DNA from: Desulfarculaceae bacterium
Lineage (GTDB): Bacteria; Desulfobacterota; Desulfarculia; Desulfarculales; Desulfarculaceae
Length of the DNA: 64,000 nt
Reading direction: 5' to 3'
Assembly (NCBI GenBank): GCA_021737145.1
Contig: JAIPEN010000001.1
Location: forward strand, 372,001-436,000
The notes beneath the pieces are model-generated. The model searched no databases. It saw nothing but the letters and a program-made list of their open reading frames with translations, and was not told where the DNA came from. How positions within the stretch are numbered: the first letter of the stretch is position 1; each line of letters begins with the position of its first letter. The translations under genes and the position numbers were made by a program. This document shows, one piece after another, positions 8,777 to 17,131 of this stretch.

Positions 8777-9082
8777 ATGAGGCGCATGAGGAGAACCCGC
8801 AAGCAGAAGCCGTTCATCCCCACCATTGATACCGAGGCCTGGCTCGCCGACAATCCGGGCGTCATGATCGAGTGCCCTGGACAGCCTGGCAAACTCCGCC
8901 TGACCAAAGAAGCCTGCGCCCGTCGTCATATGGCGGCCAACGAGCCCCGCTGGGCCAAAATCGGTGCGGAGCCTTTCCATATCTTTGTTTTCAAGATGAA
9001 CCTGGTCCCCTGCCGGGAGTGCGAGATCGGCGCCCAAAACGCCAAGGAGCTCAATCTCGAGGCCGAGGCCGAGGCCGCTTAA
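8777..9082 (+). CDS. Conserved-looking hypothetical protein (101 aa) with a CxxC motif
   Basis: Soluble protein, basic at its N-terminus and acidic and alanine-rich at its C-terminus. It has a CRECEIG motif near residue 82 and two further cysteines near residues 36 and 50, which suggests a zinc site. The ATG has GGAG upstream; a second ATG three codons later is possible. It is a single-gene transcription unit bounded by a sigma-54 promoter and a strong terminator. Family not recognised. Confidence 0.7.
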   Translation: MRRMRRTRKQKPFIPTIDTEAWLADNPGVMIECPGQPGKLRLTKEACARRHMAANEPRWAKIGAEPFHIFVFKMNLVPCRECEIGAQNAKELNLEAEAEAA

Positions 9083-9130
9083 GCCATCTTCCTCCAAGCG
9101 GTGGGCGATTCATCCCCCGTCCACCCCGAA

Positions 9131-9157
9131 CCCGCGCCGCCAGGCGCGGGTTTTTTA
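9131..9157 (+). terminator. Rho-independent terminator
   Basis: Stem CCCGCGCC / GGCGCGGG with a 4-nt loop, followed by TTTTTTATT. It ends the 8777 gene. Confidence 0.9.
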
Positions 9158-9173
9158 TTGCCAAGGCAAGGGC

Positions 9174-9202
9174 TTGTCAGTGTGGGCCCCAGCCATTAGA
9201 AT
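9174..9202 (+). promoter_or_regulatory. Predicted sigma-70 promoter of aconitase
   Basis: TTGTCA, a 17-bp spacer, then TAGAAT, 33 bp before the ATG. Confidence 0.6.
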
Positions 9203-9235
9203 TGCGGGGCCATGATCCCAGCCCGGAGTTGAAAG

Positions 9236-11152
9236 ATGCCCCGCACCCTGACCCAAAAGATCATCGACGAGCATCTGGTACAAGGCGTCTTCGCCTCTGG
9301 CCAGGAGATCGCCCTTACCATCGACCAGACCCTGACCCAGGACGCCACCGGCACCCTGGCCGCCCTGGAGTTCGAGGCCTTGGGCCTGGAGCGGGTGCGC
9401 ACCGAACTGAGCGTGTCCTACGTGGACCACAACATCCTGCAGGCCGATTTCAAGAACCCGGACGACCACCGCTTCCTGCGCTCTTTCGCGGCCCGCTACG
9501 GCCTGTGGTACTCCCCGCCGGGCAACGGCATCTGCCACCAGCTCCATCTGCTGCACTTCGGCCGGCCCGGAGCCACCCTTTTAGGCTCGGACTCCCACAC
9601 CCCGCACGGCGGGGGCCTGGGCATGCTGGCCATGGGGGCCGGCGGCCTGGACGTGGCCGCGGCCATGGCCGGAGCGCCCTTCTCCCTGCCCTGCCCCAAG
9701 GTGTTGGGCGTGGAGCTGACCGGCCGGCTCTCCCCCTGGGTGGGGGCCAAGGACGTGATCCTGGAGCTCTTGAAGCGGCTCAGCGTAAAGGGCGGGGTGG
9801 GCTACGTGCTGGAGTACTTCGGGCCCGACGTGGCCACCCTTAGCGTGTACGAGCGGGCGGCCATCACCAACATGGGGGCCGAGCTGGGGGCCACCACCAG
9901 CATCTTCCCCAGCGACGACAACACCCGCGCCTTTTTGGCCGACCAGGACCGCGCGGAGGTGTATCAGCCCTTGACCGCGGACCAGGGCTGCGCCTACGAC
10001 GCGGTGGAGCGCATCGACCTGGAAGCCCTGGAGCCCCTGGCCGCCTGCCCCTCCAGCCCGGATGCGGTGCGCCCGGTGAGTGAGCTGGGCGGCGTGGCCG
10101 TGGAGCAGGTGCTGGTGGGCTCCTGCGGCGGAGGCAGCTACCACGACCTGATGATCCTGGCCGGGGCGCTCAAGGGCAAGAAGCTGGCCCCGGGCGTAAC
10201 CCTGGGCATCAACCCCGGGGCGCGCCAGGCCCTGGCCCAGATCGCGGCCAACGGCGCGCTAAACGATCTTTTGGAGGCCGGGGTGCGCCTTCACCAATCC
10301 GGCTGCTTGGGCTGCATCGGCATGAGCCAGGCCCCGGCCACCGGCGTGGCCAGCCTGCGCACCTTCCCGCGCAACTTCCCGGGCCGCTCGGGCACCAAGG
10401 ACGACCAGGTGTATCTGAGCGGGCCCCAGGTGGCCGCGGCCACCGCCCTGGCAGGGCATCTTGCCGATCCCCGCGAGCTGGGCCCGGCCCCGCAGGTGCC
10501 GCCCGCGCCACCGTTGCACCCCAGCGCCTTGGCCGCCCCCCTGGACGACGGCTCGGGCGTGGAGGTGCTGCGCGGGCCCAACATCGCGCCCTTCCCCGAG
10601 CTGGACGCCCTGCCCGAAGACCTTTCCTGCACCGTGACCCTCAAGGTGGGCGACAACATCACCACCGACCACATCATGCCCGCGGGCAGCCAGATATTGC
10701 CTCTGCGCTCCAACGTTCCGGCCATCAGCCAGTTCGTGTTCGCGGACCTGGACGAGGGATTCGCCACGCGCACCCAGACCGCGGCCCCGGCAGTGGTGGT
10801 GGGCGGCGAGAACTACGGCCAGGGCTCCTCCCGGGAGCACGCCGCCCTGGGGCCGCGCTATTTGGGAGTGCGGGCCAAGATCGTCAAGAGCTTCGCGCGC
10901 ATCCACAAGGCCAACCTGGTCAACTTCGGGGTGGTGCCCCTGGTGCTGGCCGACCCGGAGGATTACGAGCGTCTGGACGAAGGCCAGCTCATTCAGTTGC
11001 CTGGCCTGAAAAAGGCCCTGCTGGGCGGCGCGGAGGAGTTCGAGGCCCTGGTGGACGGCCAGCCGCTCAAGCTGATCATCCAGGCCAGCCCTCGCGAGCG
11101 GGAAATCCTGGCCCTGGGCGGACGGCTCAACTACATCAAGAGCCGGCTATAG
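9236..11152 (+). CDS. Aconitate hydratase (short, single-chain type)
   Basis: 638 aa. It isomerises citrate to isocitrate through cis-aconitate with a [4Fe-4S] cluster. Cluster cysteines are C297 (in SCGGGSY) and C357/C360 (in GCLGC). The C-terminal swivel domain carries TTDHIMPAG and the substrate-binding GSSREHAALGPRYLG. The length is well below the roughly 900 aa of AcnA/AcnB and fits the shorter class found in anaerobes and some delta-proteobacteria. 3-isopropylmalate dehydratase is less likely because large and small domains are fused. The start has GGAGTTG upstream. Confidence 0.88.
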   Translation: MPRTLTQKIIDEHLVQGVFASGQEIALTIDQTLTQDATGTLAALEFEALGLERVRTELSVSYVDHNILQADFKNPDDHRFLRSFAARYGLWYSPPGNGICHQLHLLHFGRPGATLLGSDSHTPHGGGLGMLAMGAGGLDVAAAMAGAPFSLPCPKVLGVELTGRLSPWVGAKDVILELLKRLSVKGGVGYVLEYFGPDVATLSVYERAAITNMGAELGATTSIFPSDDNTRAFLADQDRAEVYQPLTADQGCAYDAVERIDLEALEPLAACPSSPDAVRPVSELGGVAVEQVLVGSCGGGSYHDLMILAGALKGKKLAPGVTLGINPGARQALAQIAANGALNDLLEAGVRLHQSGCLGCIGMSQAPATGVASLRTFPRNFPGRSGTKDDQVYLSGPQVAAATALAGHLADPRELGPAPQVPPAPPLHPSALAAPLDDGSGVEVLRGPNIAPFPELDALPEDLSCTVTLKVGDNITTDHIMPAGSQILPLRSNVPAISQFVFADLDEGFATRTQTAAPAVVVGGENYGQGSSREHAALGPRYLGVRAKIVKSFARIHKANLVNFGVVPLVLADPEDYERLDEGQLIQLPGLKKALLGGAEEFEALVDGQPLKLIIQASPREREILALGGRLNYIKSRL

Positions 11153-11320
11153 GTACAGGTCCCGCCTCCACAGCGGCGCCGGGCATCGCCGTATTCCAGC
11201 CGCGCCTGTATCTTTCCCGGCTCGGCTGCCCACTGCTCCCAACTTTTCTTTTTGGGCCGGCCTTTCCAACTATTGCCAGCCCGCGCCACAGGTAATACAA
11301 TTCCCCCAGCGGCCCGGCCC

Positions 11321-11344
11321 GTGCCGGGTTTTTTGCGCCCCATC
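11321..11344 (+). terminator. Rho-independent terminator after aconitase
   Basis: CCCGGC, four-base loop, GCCGGG, then TTTTTTG. It lies about 170 bp after the aconitase stop. Confidence 0.75.
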
Positions 11345-11347
11345 GAA

Positions 11348-11361
11348 TGACCAGGTGGTCA
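11348..11361. promoter_or_regulatory. Palindromic operator copy 1, TGACCAGGTGGTCA
   Basis: Perfect TGACCA / TGGTCA dyad with a 2-bp centre. An identical copy lies 57 bp downstream. Confidence 0.65.
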
Positions 11362-11404
11362 CACGGGGCCGACCCGGTTCGCGCCTATTTTTTGCACCCG
11401 GCCA

Positions 11405-11418
11405 TGACCAGGTGGTCA
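11405..11418. promoter_or_regulatory. Palindromic operator copy 2, TGACCAGGTGGTCA
   Basis: Identical to the copy at 11348. It ends 25 bp before the mqnE ATG, where a repressor would block the promoter or leader. Confidence 0.65.
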
Positions 11419-11443
11419 TCGGCCCTTGGCACAAGGGAATGCC

Positions 11444-12613
11444 ATGCCTTCCAGCGCCAACACCGCCCAAGCCAGCAACGCCCTGCCCTCGGCCCAGCTT
11501 CTGCCTCCCCTGGAACTGGACCGCTCCCTGATCACTGATCCGGCCCTGTTGCCCATAGCCGCCAAGCTGGCCGCCGGCCAGCGCCTGAGCTATGACGACG
11601 GCCTCACCCTGATGACCAGCCGGGATCTTTTGGGCCTGGGCGCCCTGGCTCACCCCGCCCGCCTGGCCAAGAACGGTCAGAGGGCCTATTACGTGATCAA
11701 CCGCCACGTGAACTACTCCAACGTGTGCGTGAACAAGTGCGCCTTCTGCGCCTTTTGGCGCGACGAGGACCAGGAAGGGGCCTATCTGCTCGGCCCGGAG
11801 GAGGCCGCCGCCCTGGCCGCCGAGCATCCCGGCCTGGACCTGGCCGAGCTGCACGTGGTGGGCTCCTGTCATCCCGGCCTGGGCCTGGACTATTACTGCG
11901 ACCTGCTCAGAGCGGTGGGCCGCGCGCGCCCCGAGGCGGGGCTCAAGGCCTTCACCGCGGTGGAGATCGACCATTTCGCCCGCCAGGAGGGCATCACCAC
12001 CGGCCAGGTGCTGGACCGTCTCATCGAGGCGGGCCTGGCGGCCATGCCCGGCGGCGGGGCCGAAATTTTCAGCTCCCGGGTGCGGGCCCGGCTCTGCGCC
12101 AAAAAGGCCCCGGCCGCCCAGTGGCTCTCCATCTCCGGCCAGGCCCATGAGCGGGGCATCCCCACCAACGCCACCATGCTCTACGGCCACATCGAAACCC
12201 CGTCCGAGCGGGTGGAGCACCTTTTGGCCCTGCGCGATCAACAGGATATCAGCGGCGGGTTCAGCGCCTTCATCCCCCTGGCCTTCCACCCGGACAACAC
12301 CGAGCTGAACCAGATGAACCGCACCAGCGGACTGGACGACCTCAGGGTCATCGCCGCCTCCCGCCTGCTTTTGGACAACTTCCCCCACATCAAGGCCTAT
12401 TGGGTGATGCTGGGGCCCAAGCTGGCCCAGGTGGCCCTGAACTTCGGGGCCGACGACCTGGACGGCACCATCGTGGAGGAGCGCATCACCCACGCCGCGG
12501 CCGCGCCCACGGCCAAGGGACTCACCGAGGACGAACTTCGCCACATGATCCAGGCGGCCGGCTTCACCCCGGTCAGGCGCGACTGTTTTTACAACAGCCT
12601 GGAAGCGAACTGA
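11444..12613 (+). CDS. mqnE: Aminofutalosine synthase (radical SAM)
   Basis: 389 aa from the ATG at 11444, chosen for the AAGGGA Shine-Dalgarno five bases upstream; a TTG 18 bp earlier is a weaker option. The radical SAM CxxxCxxC is C95-C99-C102. MqnE-type features include HPDNTELNQ, LLLDNFPHIKAYWVM and GADDLDGTIVEE. It joins chorismate-derived 3-(1-carboxyvinyloxy)benzoate to SAM to give 6-amino-6-deoxyfutalosine, an early step of the futalosine menaquinone pathway. The stop overlaps the mqnC ATG by one base. Menaquinone is the expected acceptor of the Qrc complex encoded at 17132-22397. Confidence 0.92.
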   Translation: MPSSANTAQASNALPSAQLLPPLELDRSLITDPALLPIAAKLAAGQRLSYDDGLTLMTSRDLLGLGALAHPARLAKNGQRAYYVINRHVNYSNVCVNKCAFCAFWRDEDQEGAYLLGPEEAAALAAEHPGLDLAELHVVGSCHPGLGLDYYCDLLRAVGRARPEAGLKAFTAVEIDHFARQEGITTGQVLDRLIEAGLAAMPGGGAEIFSSRVRARLCAKKAPAAQWLSISGQAHERGIPTNATMLYGHIETPSERVEHLLALRDQQDISGGFSAFIPLAFHPDNTELNQMNRTSGLDDLRVIAASRLLLDNFPHIKAYWVMLGPKLAQVALNFGADDLDGTIVEERITHAAAAPTAKGLTEDELRHMIQAAGFTPVRRDCFYNSLEAN

Positions 12614-13710
12614 TGCCGTCCGCCGCGGCCCAGCACGGCGAACTGGACCAGGCCCTGGCCGCGGCCGAGGCGGGCCAACGCCTTGGCCCGGAGCAGGCCC
12701 TCTGCCTGTTGGAGCAGGCCGAGCTGTTGACCCTGGGCCGCCTGGCCCATGCGGCCCGCCTCAGGCACAATCCCGAGTCAATGGTGACCTACGCAGTGGA
12801 CCGCAACATCAACACCACCAACGTCTGCACCTCGGGCTGCCGCTTTTGCGCCTTTTTCCGGCCTCCGGGCGATGCGGAGGGCTACGTGCTCAACCGCGAG
12901 GAACTGGGCCAGAAGATCGACGAGACCCTGGCCCTGGGCGGCACCCACATCCTGATCCAGGGCGGCCTGCACCCCGAGATCGGGGTCAAGGCCACCTGCG
13001 ACACCTTCCGCTTCATCAAACAGCACCACCCCATCCACATCCACGGCCTGAGCCCGCCCGAGGTGGTGCACATGGCGGCGGTGGACGGCCTGAGCGTTTC
13101 CGAGGCCCTGGCGCACTTCAAGGAAGCCGGCCTGGGCTCCATTCCCGGCGGCGGGGCCGAGATTCTGGTGGACCGGGTGCGCGGCCTCATCGCGCCGGGC
13201 AAGTGCGGCACCGACGATTGGCTGGCGGTCATGGCCGAGGCCCACGCCCAGGGTCTGATGACCACGGCCACCATGATGTTCGGCAGCCTGGACACCCCGG
13301 CCGAGCGCATCGAGCACCTGGAGCGCCTGCGCGCCCTCCAGGACCAGAGCCTGGAGGCGGGCCAAGGGAACTTCACCGCCTTCATCCCCTGGACCTTCCA
13401 GCCGGACCACACCGCCCTGAGCCATCTGGCCCCGGCCACGGCTGTGGAGTATCTGCGCATGCTTGCCGTGGGCCGCCTGTTCCTGGACAACTTCCCCCAC
13501 GTGCAGGCCTCCTGGGTCACCCAGGGCGCGGCCATCGCCCAGACCGCCCTGGCCTTTGGGGCCGACGACCTGGGCACCACCATGATCGAGGAGAACGTGG
13601 TGGCCGCCGCGGGGGTGAGCTTCCGTTTGCCCCGCGAGGCCCTGGTCAGGCTGGCCGAGGACCTGGACTACCGCGCCCAGCAGCGCGACGTGTTCTACAA
13701 CCCGGTGTGA
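12613..13710 (+). CDS. mqnC: Cyclic dehypoxanthinyl futalosine synthase (radical SAM)
   Basis: 365 aa. Radical SAM cysteines are C72, C76 and C79 (VCTSGCRFC). MqnC-type features include FIPWTFQPDHTALS, LFLDNFPHVQASWVTQG and GADDLGTTMIEENVV. It cyclises dehypoxanthine futalosine. The start is the ATG in the TGATG overlap with mqnE; the frame is open further upstream but only as a shadow of mqnE. The two radical SAM enzymes are homologous and probably arose by an old duplication. Confidence 0.93.
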   Translation: MPSAAAQHGELDQALAAAEAGQRLGPEQALCLLEQAELLTLGRLAHAARLRHNPESMVTYAVDRNINTTNVCTSGCRFCAFFRPPGDAEGYVLNREELGQKIDETLALGGTHILIQGGLHPEIGVKATCDTFRFIKQHHPIHIHGLSPPEVVHMAAVDGLSVSEALAHFKEAGLGSIPGGGAEILVDRVRGLIAPGKCGTDDWLAVMAEAHAQGLMTTATMMFGSLDTPAERIEHLERLRALQDQSLEAGQGNFTAFIPWTFQPDHTALSHLAPATAVEYLRMLAVGRLFLDNFPHVQASWVTQGAAIAQTALAFGADDLGTTMIEENVVAAAGVSFRLPREALVRLAEDLDYRAQQRDVFYNPV

Positions 13711-13799
13711 GCCTCGAAGATCATGAGAAAAGAACAAAGAGGCTGGTAAAAAGGAGAAGGCTACCGCTGTCGGTCTCTTGGCCCGGGAATTAAAACACC

Positions 13800-13840
13800 C
13801 CTGTCCTTGCGAGCGTAGCGAAGCACTCTCTGTAACGGGC
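13800..13840 (+). repeat. Single copy of a widespread GCGAGCGTAGCGAAGC-type repeat
   Basis: CTTGCGAGCGTAGCGAAGCA matches a short repeat motif common in intergenic DNA of many bacteria (TTGCGAGCGTAGCGAAGCAA). It lies between mqnC and the amidohydrolase gene. Only one copy is in the window. Confidence 0.5.
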
Positions 13841-13970
13841 GCCGCGCTCTCACTTCAGCTCCAGGCTCCCCAGCGGCATGACCTCACCCCGCCCCATCCC
13901 CTTCATTCCCAACCTCCCCTCCCCCAAAACCTCTTTGCCATCCCCTGCCCTGCCCGCTATAACTGCTTTC

Positions 13971-15170
13971 ATGCCTAACGCTCCCCATACCTACACCGCC
14001 CGCTGGGTGTGGACCGGCCCCGGCGGCCTGGTCCCCGGCGCGGCCGTGACCCTGCAAGACGGCTTCATCACCGCCGTGGAGGCCCACCCCCCGCGTGGCA
14101 CGGCGGTCACGGACCTGGGCGAGGGCCTGCTCCTGCCCGGCCTGGTCAATGCCCACACCCATTTGGAGCTCTCCGGCCTGGCCGGCCTGGTGCCGCCCAA
14201 CGGCGACTTTGTCGACTGGCTGGAGCAGATGGTGGCCATGCGGCCCGATACTCTGCGCGTGGGCGGGGCCGAGGCCACGGCCAAGGCAGTGGCCGGCCTG
14301 GCCAGGGACGGCACCGCCCTGGTGGGCGACATCACCAACACCGGCAAGGCGGCCGCCGACCTGGCCCAGGCCGGGGTGAGCGCGGTGAGCTTTTACGAGG
14401 CCCTGGGCGCAGCCAGGGCCGAACCGCCCCAGGCAATGGCCCAGTGGCGCGGGACCCTGCTCAGCGCGGCGGCGGTGGCGGCCCATGCCCCCTACTCGGT
14501 GCCCACCGAGCGCCTGGCCGGGCTCAAGGCCCGGGCCGGGGACCTGCCCTTTTGCATGCATCTGGCCGAATCGCGGGCCGAGGTGGAGTTTCTGGCCGGC
14601 AACGGCCCGGAGGGGGAGCGCCTGGATCGCTTCCTGACCAAGCGCGGCCTGAGGCGCCAAGACCTGCACCTGGCCTCGTCCACCCCCCTGGGCCAATTGG
14701 AGGCGGCCAAGGCCCTGGACGCCTCCACCCTGCTGGTGCACGGGGTGCAGCTCACCAGCGCCGAGGCGAAGCGCATCGCCCGAGCCGGGGCCAGCCTGTG
14801 CGTGTGCCCCCGTTCCAACCTGGGGCTCACCAAGGCCATCGCGCCGGTGGAGGAGCTGCTGGCCGTGGGGGTGAACCTGGCCCTGGGCACCGACTCCCTG
14901 GCCTCGGCCCCGGACCTGTCCTTGTGGGCCGAGATGACCGCCCTGGCCCAGGCCAAGCCGAACCTCGCCCCCGAAGCCATCCTGACCATGGCCACCCAAG
15001 GCGGGGCCTCGGCCCTGGGTCAGGCGGGCTCTTTCGGCGTGTTGGCTCCGGGCGCGGCCGGGCCTCTGGCCTTCGCGCCCCTGTCTGAGCTAGGGCAAGA
15101 CGAAGTCATCGCAGCAGTGGTGCGTGGCGAGCATGCGGGATCGCCGCGCAGCGTAGGTAGGGTGGTTTAA
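13971..15170 (+). CDS. Amidohydrolase, candidate aminofutalosine deaminase
   Basis: 399 aa from the ATG at 13971; the frame extends 31 codons upstream but that part is proline-rich and unlikely to be translated. It has the metal motif HTH (H62, H64) in NAHTHLELSGL, a later H in CMHLAES and in LVHG, and the aspartate in GTDSLAS. This is the cytosine deaminase/chlorohydrolase/SAH-deaminase branch of the amidohydrolase superfamily. Because it follows mqnE-mqnC, the best guess is deamination of aminofutalosine to futalosine, which the pathway needs in many bacteria. The specific substrate is inferred only from context. Confidence 0.75.
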   Translation: MPNAPHTYTARWVWTGPGGLVPGAAVTLQDGFITAVEAHPPRGTAVTDLGEGLLLPGLVNAHTHLELSGLAGLVPPNGDFVDWLEQMVAMRPDTLRVGGAEATAKAVAGLARDGTALVGDITNTGKAAADLAQAGVSAVSFYEALGAARAEPPQAMAQWRGTLLSAAAVAAHAPYSVPTERLAGLKARAGDLPFCMHLAESRAEVEFLAGNGPEGERLDRFLTKRGLRRQDLHLASSTPLGQLEAAKALDASTLLVHGVQLTSAEAKRIARAGASLCVCPRSNLGLTKAIAPVEELLAVGVNLALGTDSLASAPDLSLWAEMTALAQAKPNLAPEAILTMATQGGASALGQAGSFGVLAPGAAGPLAFAPLSELGQDEVIAAVVRGEHAGSPRSVGRVV

Positions 15171-15432
15171 GCGATAAGACAAAGAGGTAGGGAAAGTAGC
15201 AAGGGTCTGGTTGGCGGGCTCTGGTAACGGGCCCGGCCCGGCCACGATCCGGCGCGGGCCTAAGTCATCTCCGATTCAGACGGCCCTACCCTGGCCGCAA
15301 GCCTGATGCGCACTCATAGCCGTCCCTATTTCCCAGCCGGTTTGACGGGCGCACCGTGCCTGCCAGACCGGACGGGCACCGCCGCAGCATCCAAGCCGCC
15401 ACCACCCTCTCCCACCTTCTTTTCCATCCCAC

Positions 15433-15465
15433 AAAAAACGGGCCCGCCCCATAAGGCGGACCCGT
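15433..15465 (-). terminator. Rho-independent terminator, minus strand
   Basis: Eleven-bp stem (ACGGGTCCGCC with one mismatch), 6-nt loop, then TTTTTT reading leftward. It would end transcripts running out of lepB. Confidence 0.8.
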
Positions 15466-15607
15466 AAAGTTACTAACATATCGCTACAAGTGTCTCGCTT
15501 CTACCTGACAGCCTTGCGCCCCATCTTCGGCACAGCCAGGCGGCGGCCGACAAGGCGCCGGCGAGCGACGATCGGAGGCGTATTGATAAATACGTCGAGA
15601 TTGGAGG

Positions 15608-15650
15608 GATGCCGGCAACGCAGTATCCCGGCGTCTGGCGAAGCCGGCCC
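15608..15650. repeat. Gene-end palindromic repeat, copy A
   Basis: GATGCCGGCAACGC ... TCTGGCGAAGCCGG. The outer GCCGGC sequences can pair. It matches copies at 46519 (about 30 of 40 positions) and 24936 (about 29 of 41) and lies just after the lepB stop. Confidence 0.6.
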
Positions 15651-15660
15651 CGCTTGCAAA

Positions 15661-16308
15661 CTAATGCAGAATTTTACCTATGCGATCCCAGCGCACCCCG
15701 AAGCCCTGATCGGTCCAGGACCAATAGATGATAAAGGCCTTGCCCAGGATGTCGTCCCGGGGCACGAACCCGCCCCGCCCCCCGAACCAGAAGCGCGAGT
15801 CATAGGACTGGTCGCGGTTGTCGCCCATGACGAAATAGTGGTCCTGGGGCACGGTCACCGGCCCGTAGTTGTCCCGGGGCTGCACGCCGGAGGGGAGCAC
15901 CACCTTGTCGGTGTATTGGCCCCATTTTTCGTCCAGCTTCTTGCCGTTGATGTACACCGCCTTGTTTTTGACCTCGATGGTCTCGCCGGGCAGGGCGATG
16001 ATGCGCTTGATGAAGTCCTTGTCCTTGTCCTCGGGGAAACGGAACACCACGATGTCGCCGCGCTCCGGGTCGCCGATGGGGAGGATCACCAAGTCGCTGA
16101 AAGGCATCTTGACCCCATAGGAGGACTTGCTCACCAGCAGGTGATCGCCGATCAACAGGGTGGGCTTCATGGAGCCGGAGGGAATCTTGAAGGCCTGCAC
16201 CCCCCAGGTGCGGATGATCAGGGCCAGGACCACGGCCCAGATCAGGGCTTCCAGATAATCCCGAAATACCGACTTTTTCTTTTTTTCCTGGCGGCGGCGG
16301 ATGAACAC
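15661..16308 (-). CDS. lepB: Signal peptidase I
   Basis: 215 aa. Cleaves signal peptides from exported preproteins at the outer face of the cytoplasmic membrane. One N-terminal membrane helix covers about residues 20-38. The catalytic serine is S46 in IPSGSMKPT and the lysine is K101 in FIKRIIALPGE. The box-E motif GDNRDQSYDSR is present. The length fits the single-helix type I peptidase class. It has its own terminator 195 bp downstream, leaving an unusually long 3' region. Confidence 0.95.
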   Translation of the reverse strand: MFIRRRQEKKKKSVFRDYLEALIWAVVLALIIRTWGVQAFKIPSGSMKPTLLIGDHLLVSKSSYGVKMPFSDLVILPIGDPERGDIVVFRFPEDKDKDFIKRIIALPGETIEVKNKAVYINGKKLDEKWGQYTDKVVLPSGVQPRDNYGPVTVPQDHYFVMGDNRDQSYDSRFWFGGRGGFVPRDDILGKAFIIYWSWTDQGFGVRWDRIGKILH

Positions 16309-16396
16309 GTGCAGCTCCTAGGGGTTGCGGACGCGGGTTGCTAGCCGGAAAGCATATCCCCTGGGCTACGGTGGGGCAACCCCTTATTAGGTATGC

Positions 16397-17059
16397 CTAA
16401 TCCAGGCCCAGCAGGCGGGGCAGCAGGCTCAGGTCGTCAATGTGGGCCCAGGCCTCCAGAGAGGTGTTGTCATAAGCCACCAGGCGCGCTCCGCAGGCCT
16501 GGCACAGCCCCTCGTCGGTGGTGCTGTCGCCCACGTAGACCACCTGGTCCACGCTCAGGCCCAGCTCGTCGAGCACCTGGTGCATCATGGCCGGGTCGGG
16601 CTTGGCCGCGCCCGAGGTAAGGGGCGTGGCCACGGTGTCGAACATCTCCAGCAGGCCGAAGTGGGCCAGGCTGTCGTCGGCCGTGGCCGTGCGGTTGGTG
16701 GCCACCGCCACCCGGCAGCGGGTCCGCAAATGTTCGATGGTCTCGCGGGCGTGGGGGCACAGCCTCAGCAGCTTGAAAAAGGGGCGGCTGTCCATGGTGC
16801 GCCAATAGGCGAAGGCCCTTTCCATCTCCCGGTCCGCGTCCGGGCCCAGCAAGACCCGAAGCGAGCCCTCCATGGCCTCGCGGTGGATGATCTCGGCGTA
16901 TTGCTCGGCCACCGGCTCGCGGCCCAGGTGCTCCAGGATATGGTTGTAAAAGGCGATGTTGGCCGGCAGGGAGTCGAAGATGACCCCGTCCAGGTCGAAC
17001 ACCACCGCCTGGAGTCCGGCCGGCGGCTGGGGGAATTGCGCAGGGTTCATGGTGTCCAA
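16397..17059 (-). CDS. HAD-superfamily phosphatase (phosphoglycolate-phosphatase-like)
   Basis: 220 aa. Motif I is FDLDGVIFD with nucleophile D22 and D24. Motif II lies in AVATNRTA, the lysine in SGAAKPDPAM, and motif IV in VYVGDSTTDE. An alpha-helical cap sits between motifs I and II. Substrate unknown; phosphoglycolate or another small sugar phosphate is typical. It is monocistronic, downstream of the Qrc terminator. Confidence 0.85.
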   Translation of the reverse strand: MDTMNPAQFPQPPAGLQAVVFDLDGVIFDSLPANIAFYNHILEHLGREPVAEQYAEIIHREAMEGSLRVLLGPDADREMERAFAYWRTMDSRPFFKLLRLCPHARETIEHLRTRCRVAVATNRTATADDSLAHFGLLEMFDTVATPLTSGAAKPDPAMMHQVLDELGLSVDQVVYVGDSTTDEGLCQACGARLVAYDNTSLEAWAHIDDLSLLPRLLGLD

Positions 17060-17064
17060 AAGCA

Positions 17065-17087
17065 GGCGGGGCCGCTGGGGCCCCGCC
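17065..17087 (-). terminator. Hairpin ending the Qrc operon
   Basis: GGCGGGGCC / GGCCCCGCC with a 5-nt loop, followed leftward by a short TTTT. It sits between the last Qrc-linked ORF and the HAD gene. Confidence 0.55.
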
Positions 17088-17131
17088 GTTGGTCTAAGTT
17101 TATCAGGCCCGTGGGCCCCGCCCGAAGGCGG

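Larger units (their letters stand above)
11153..11443. other. Intergenic region between aconitase and mqnE
   Basis: No gene is seen. It holds the terminator at 11321 and twin palindromes at 11348 and 11405. Confidence 0.6.
15171..15660. other. 490-bp region between convergent genes, holding a possible structured RNA
   Basis: No protein gene is supported. The left part has GC-rich dyads. The right part, between the lepB stop and the terminator at 15433, is about 195 bp that would be transcribed from lepB on the minus strand. It contains the palindromic element at 15608. Confidence 0.5.

Noticed and set aside
9236..11152. Aconitase as a homoaconitase or isopropylmalate dehydratase.
   Set aside because: Large and small domains are fused, and no leucine or lysine genes are near.
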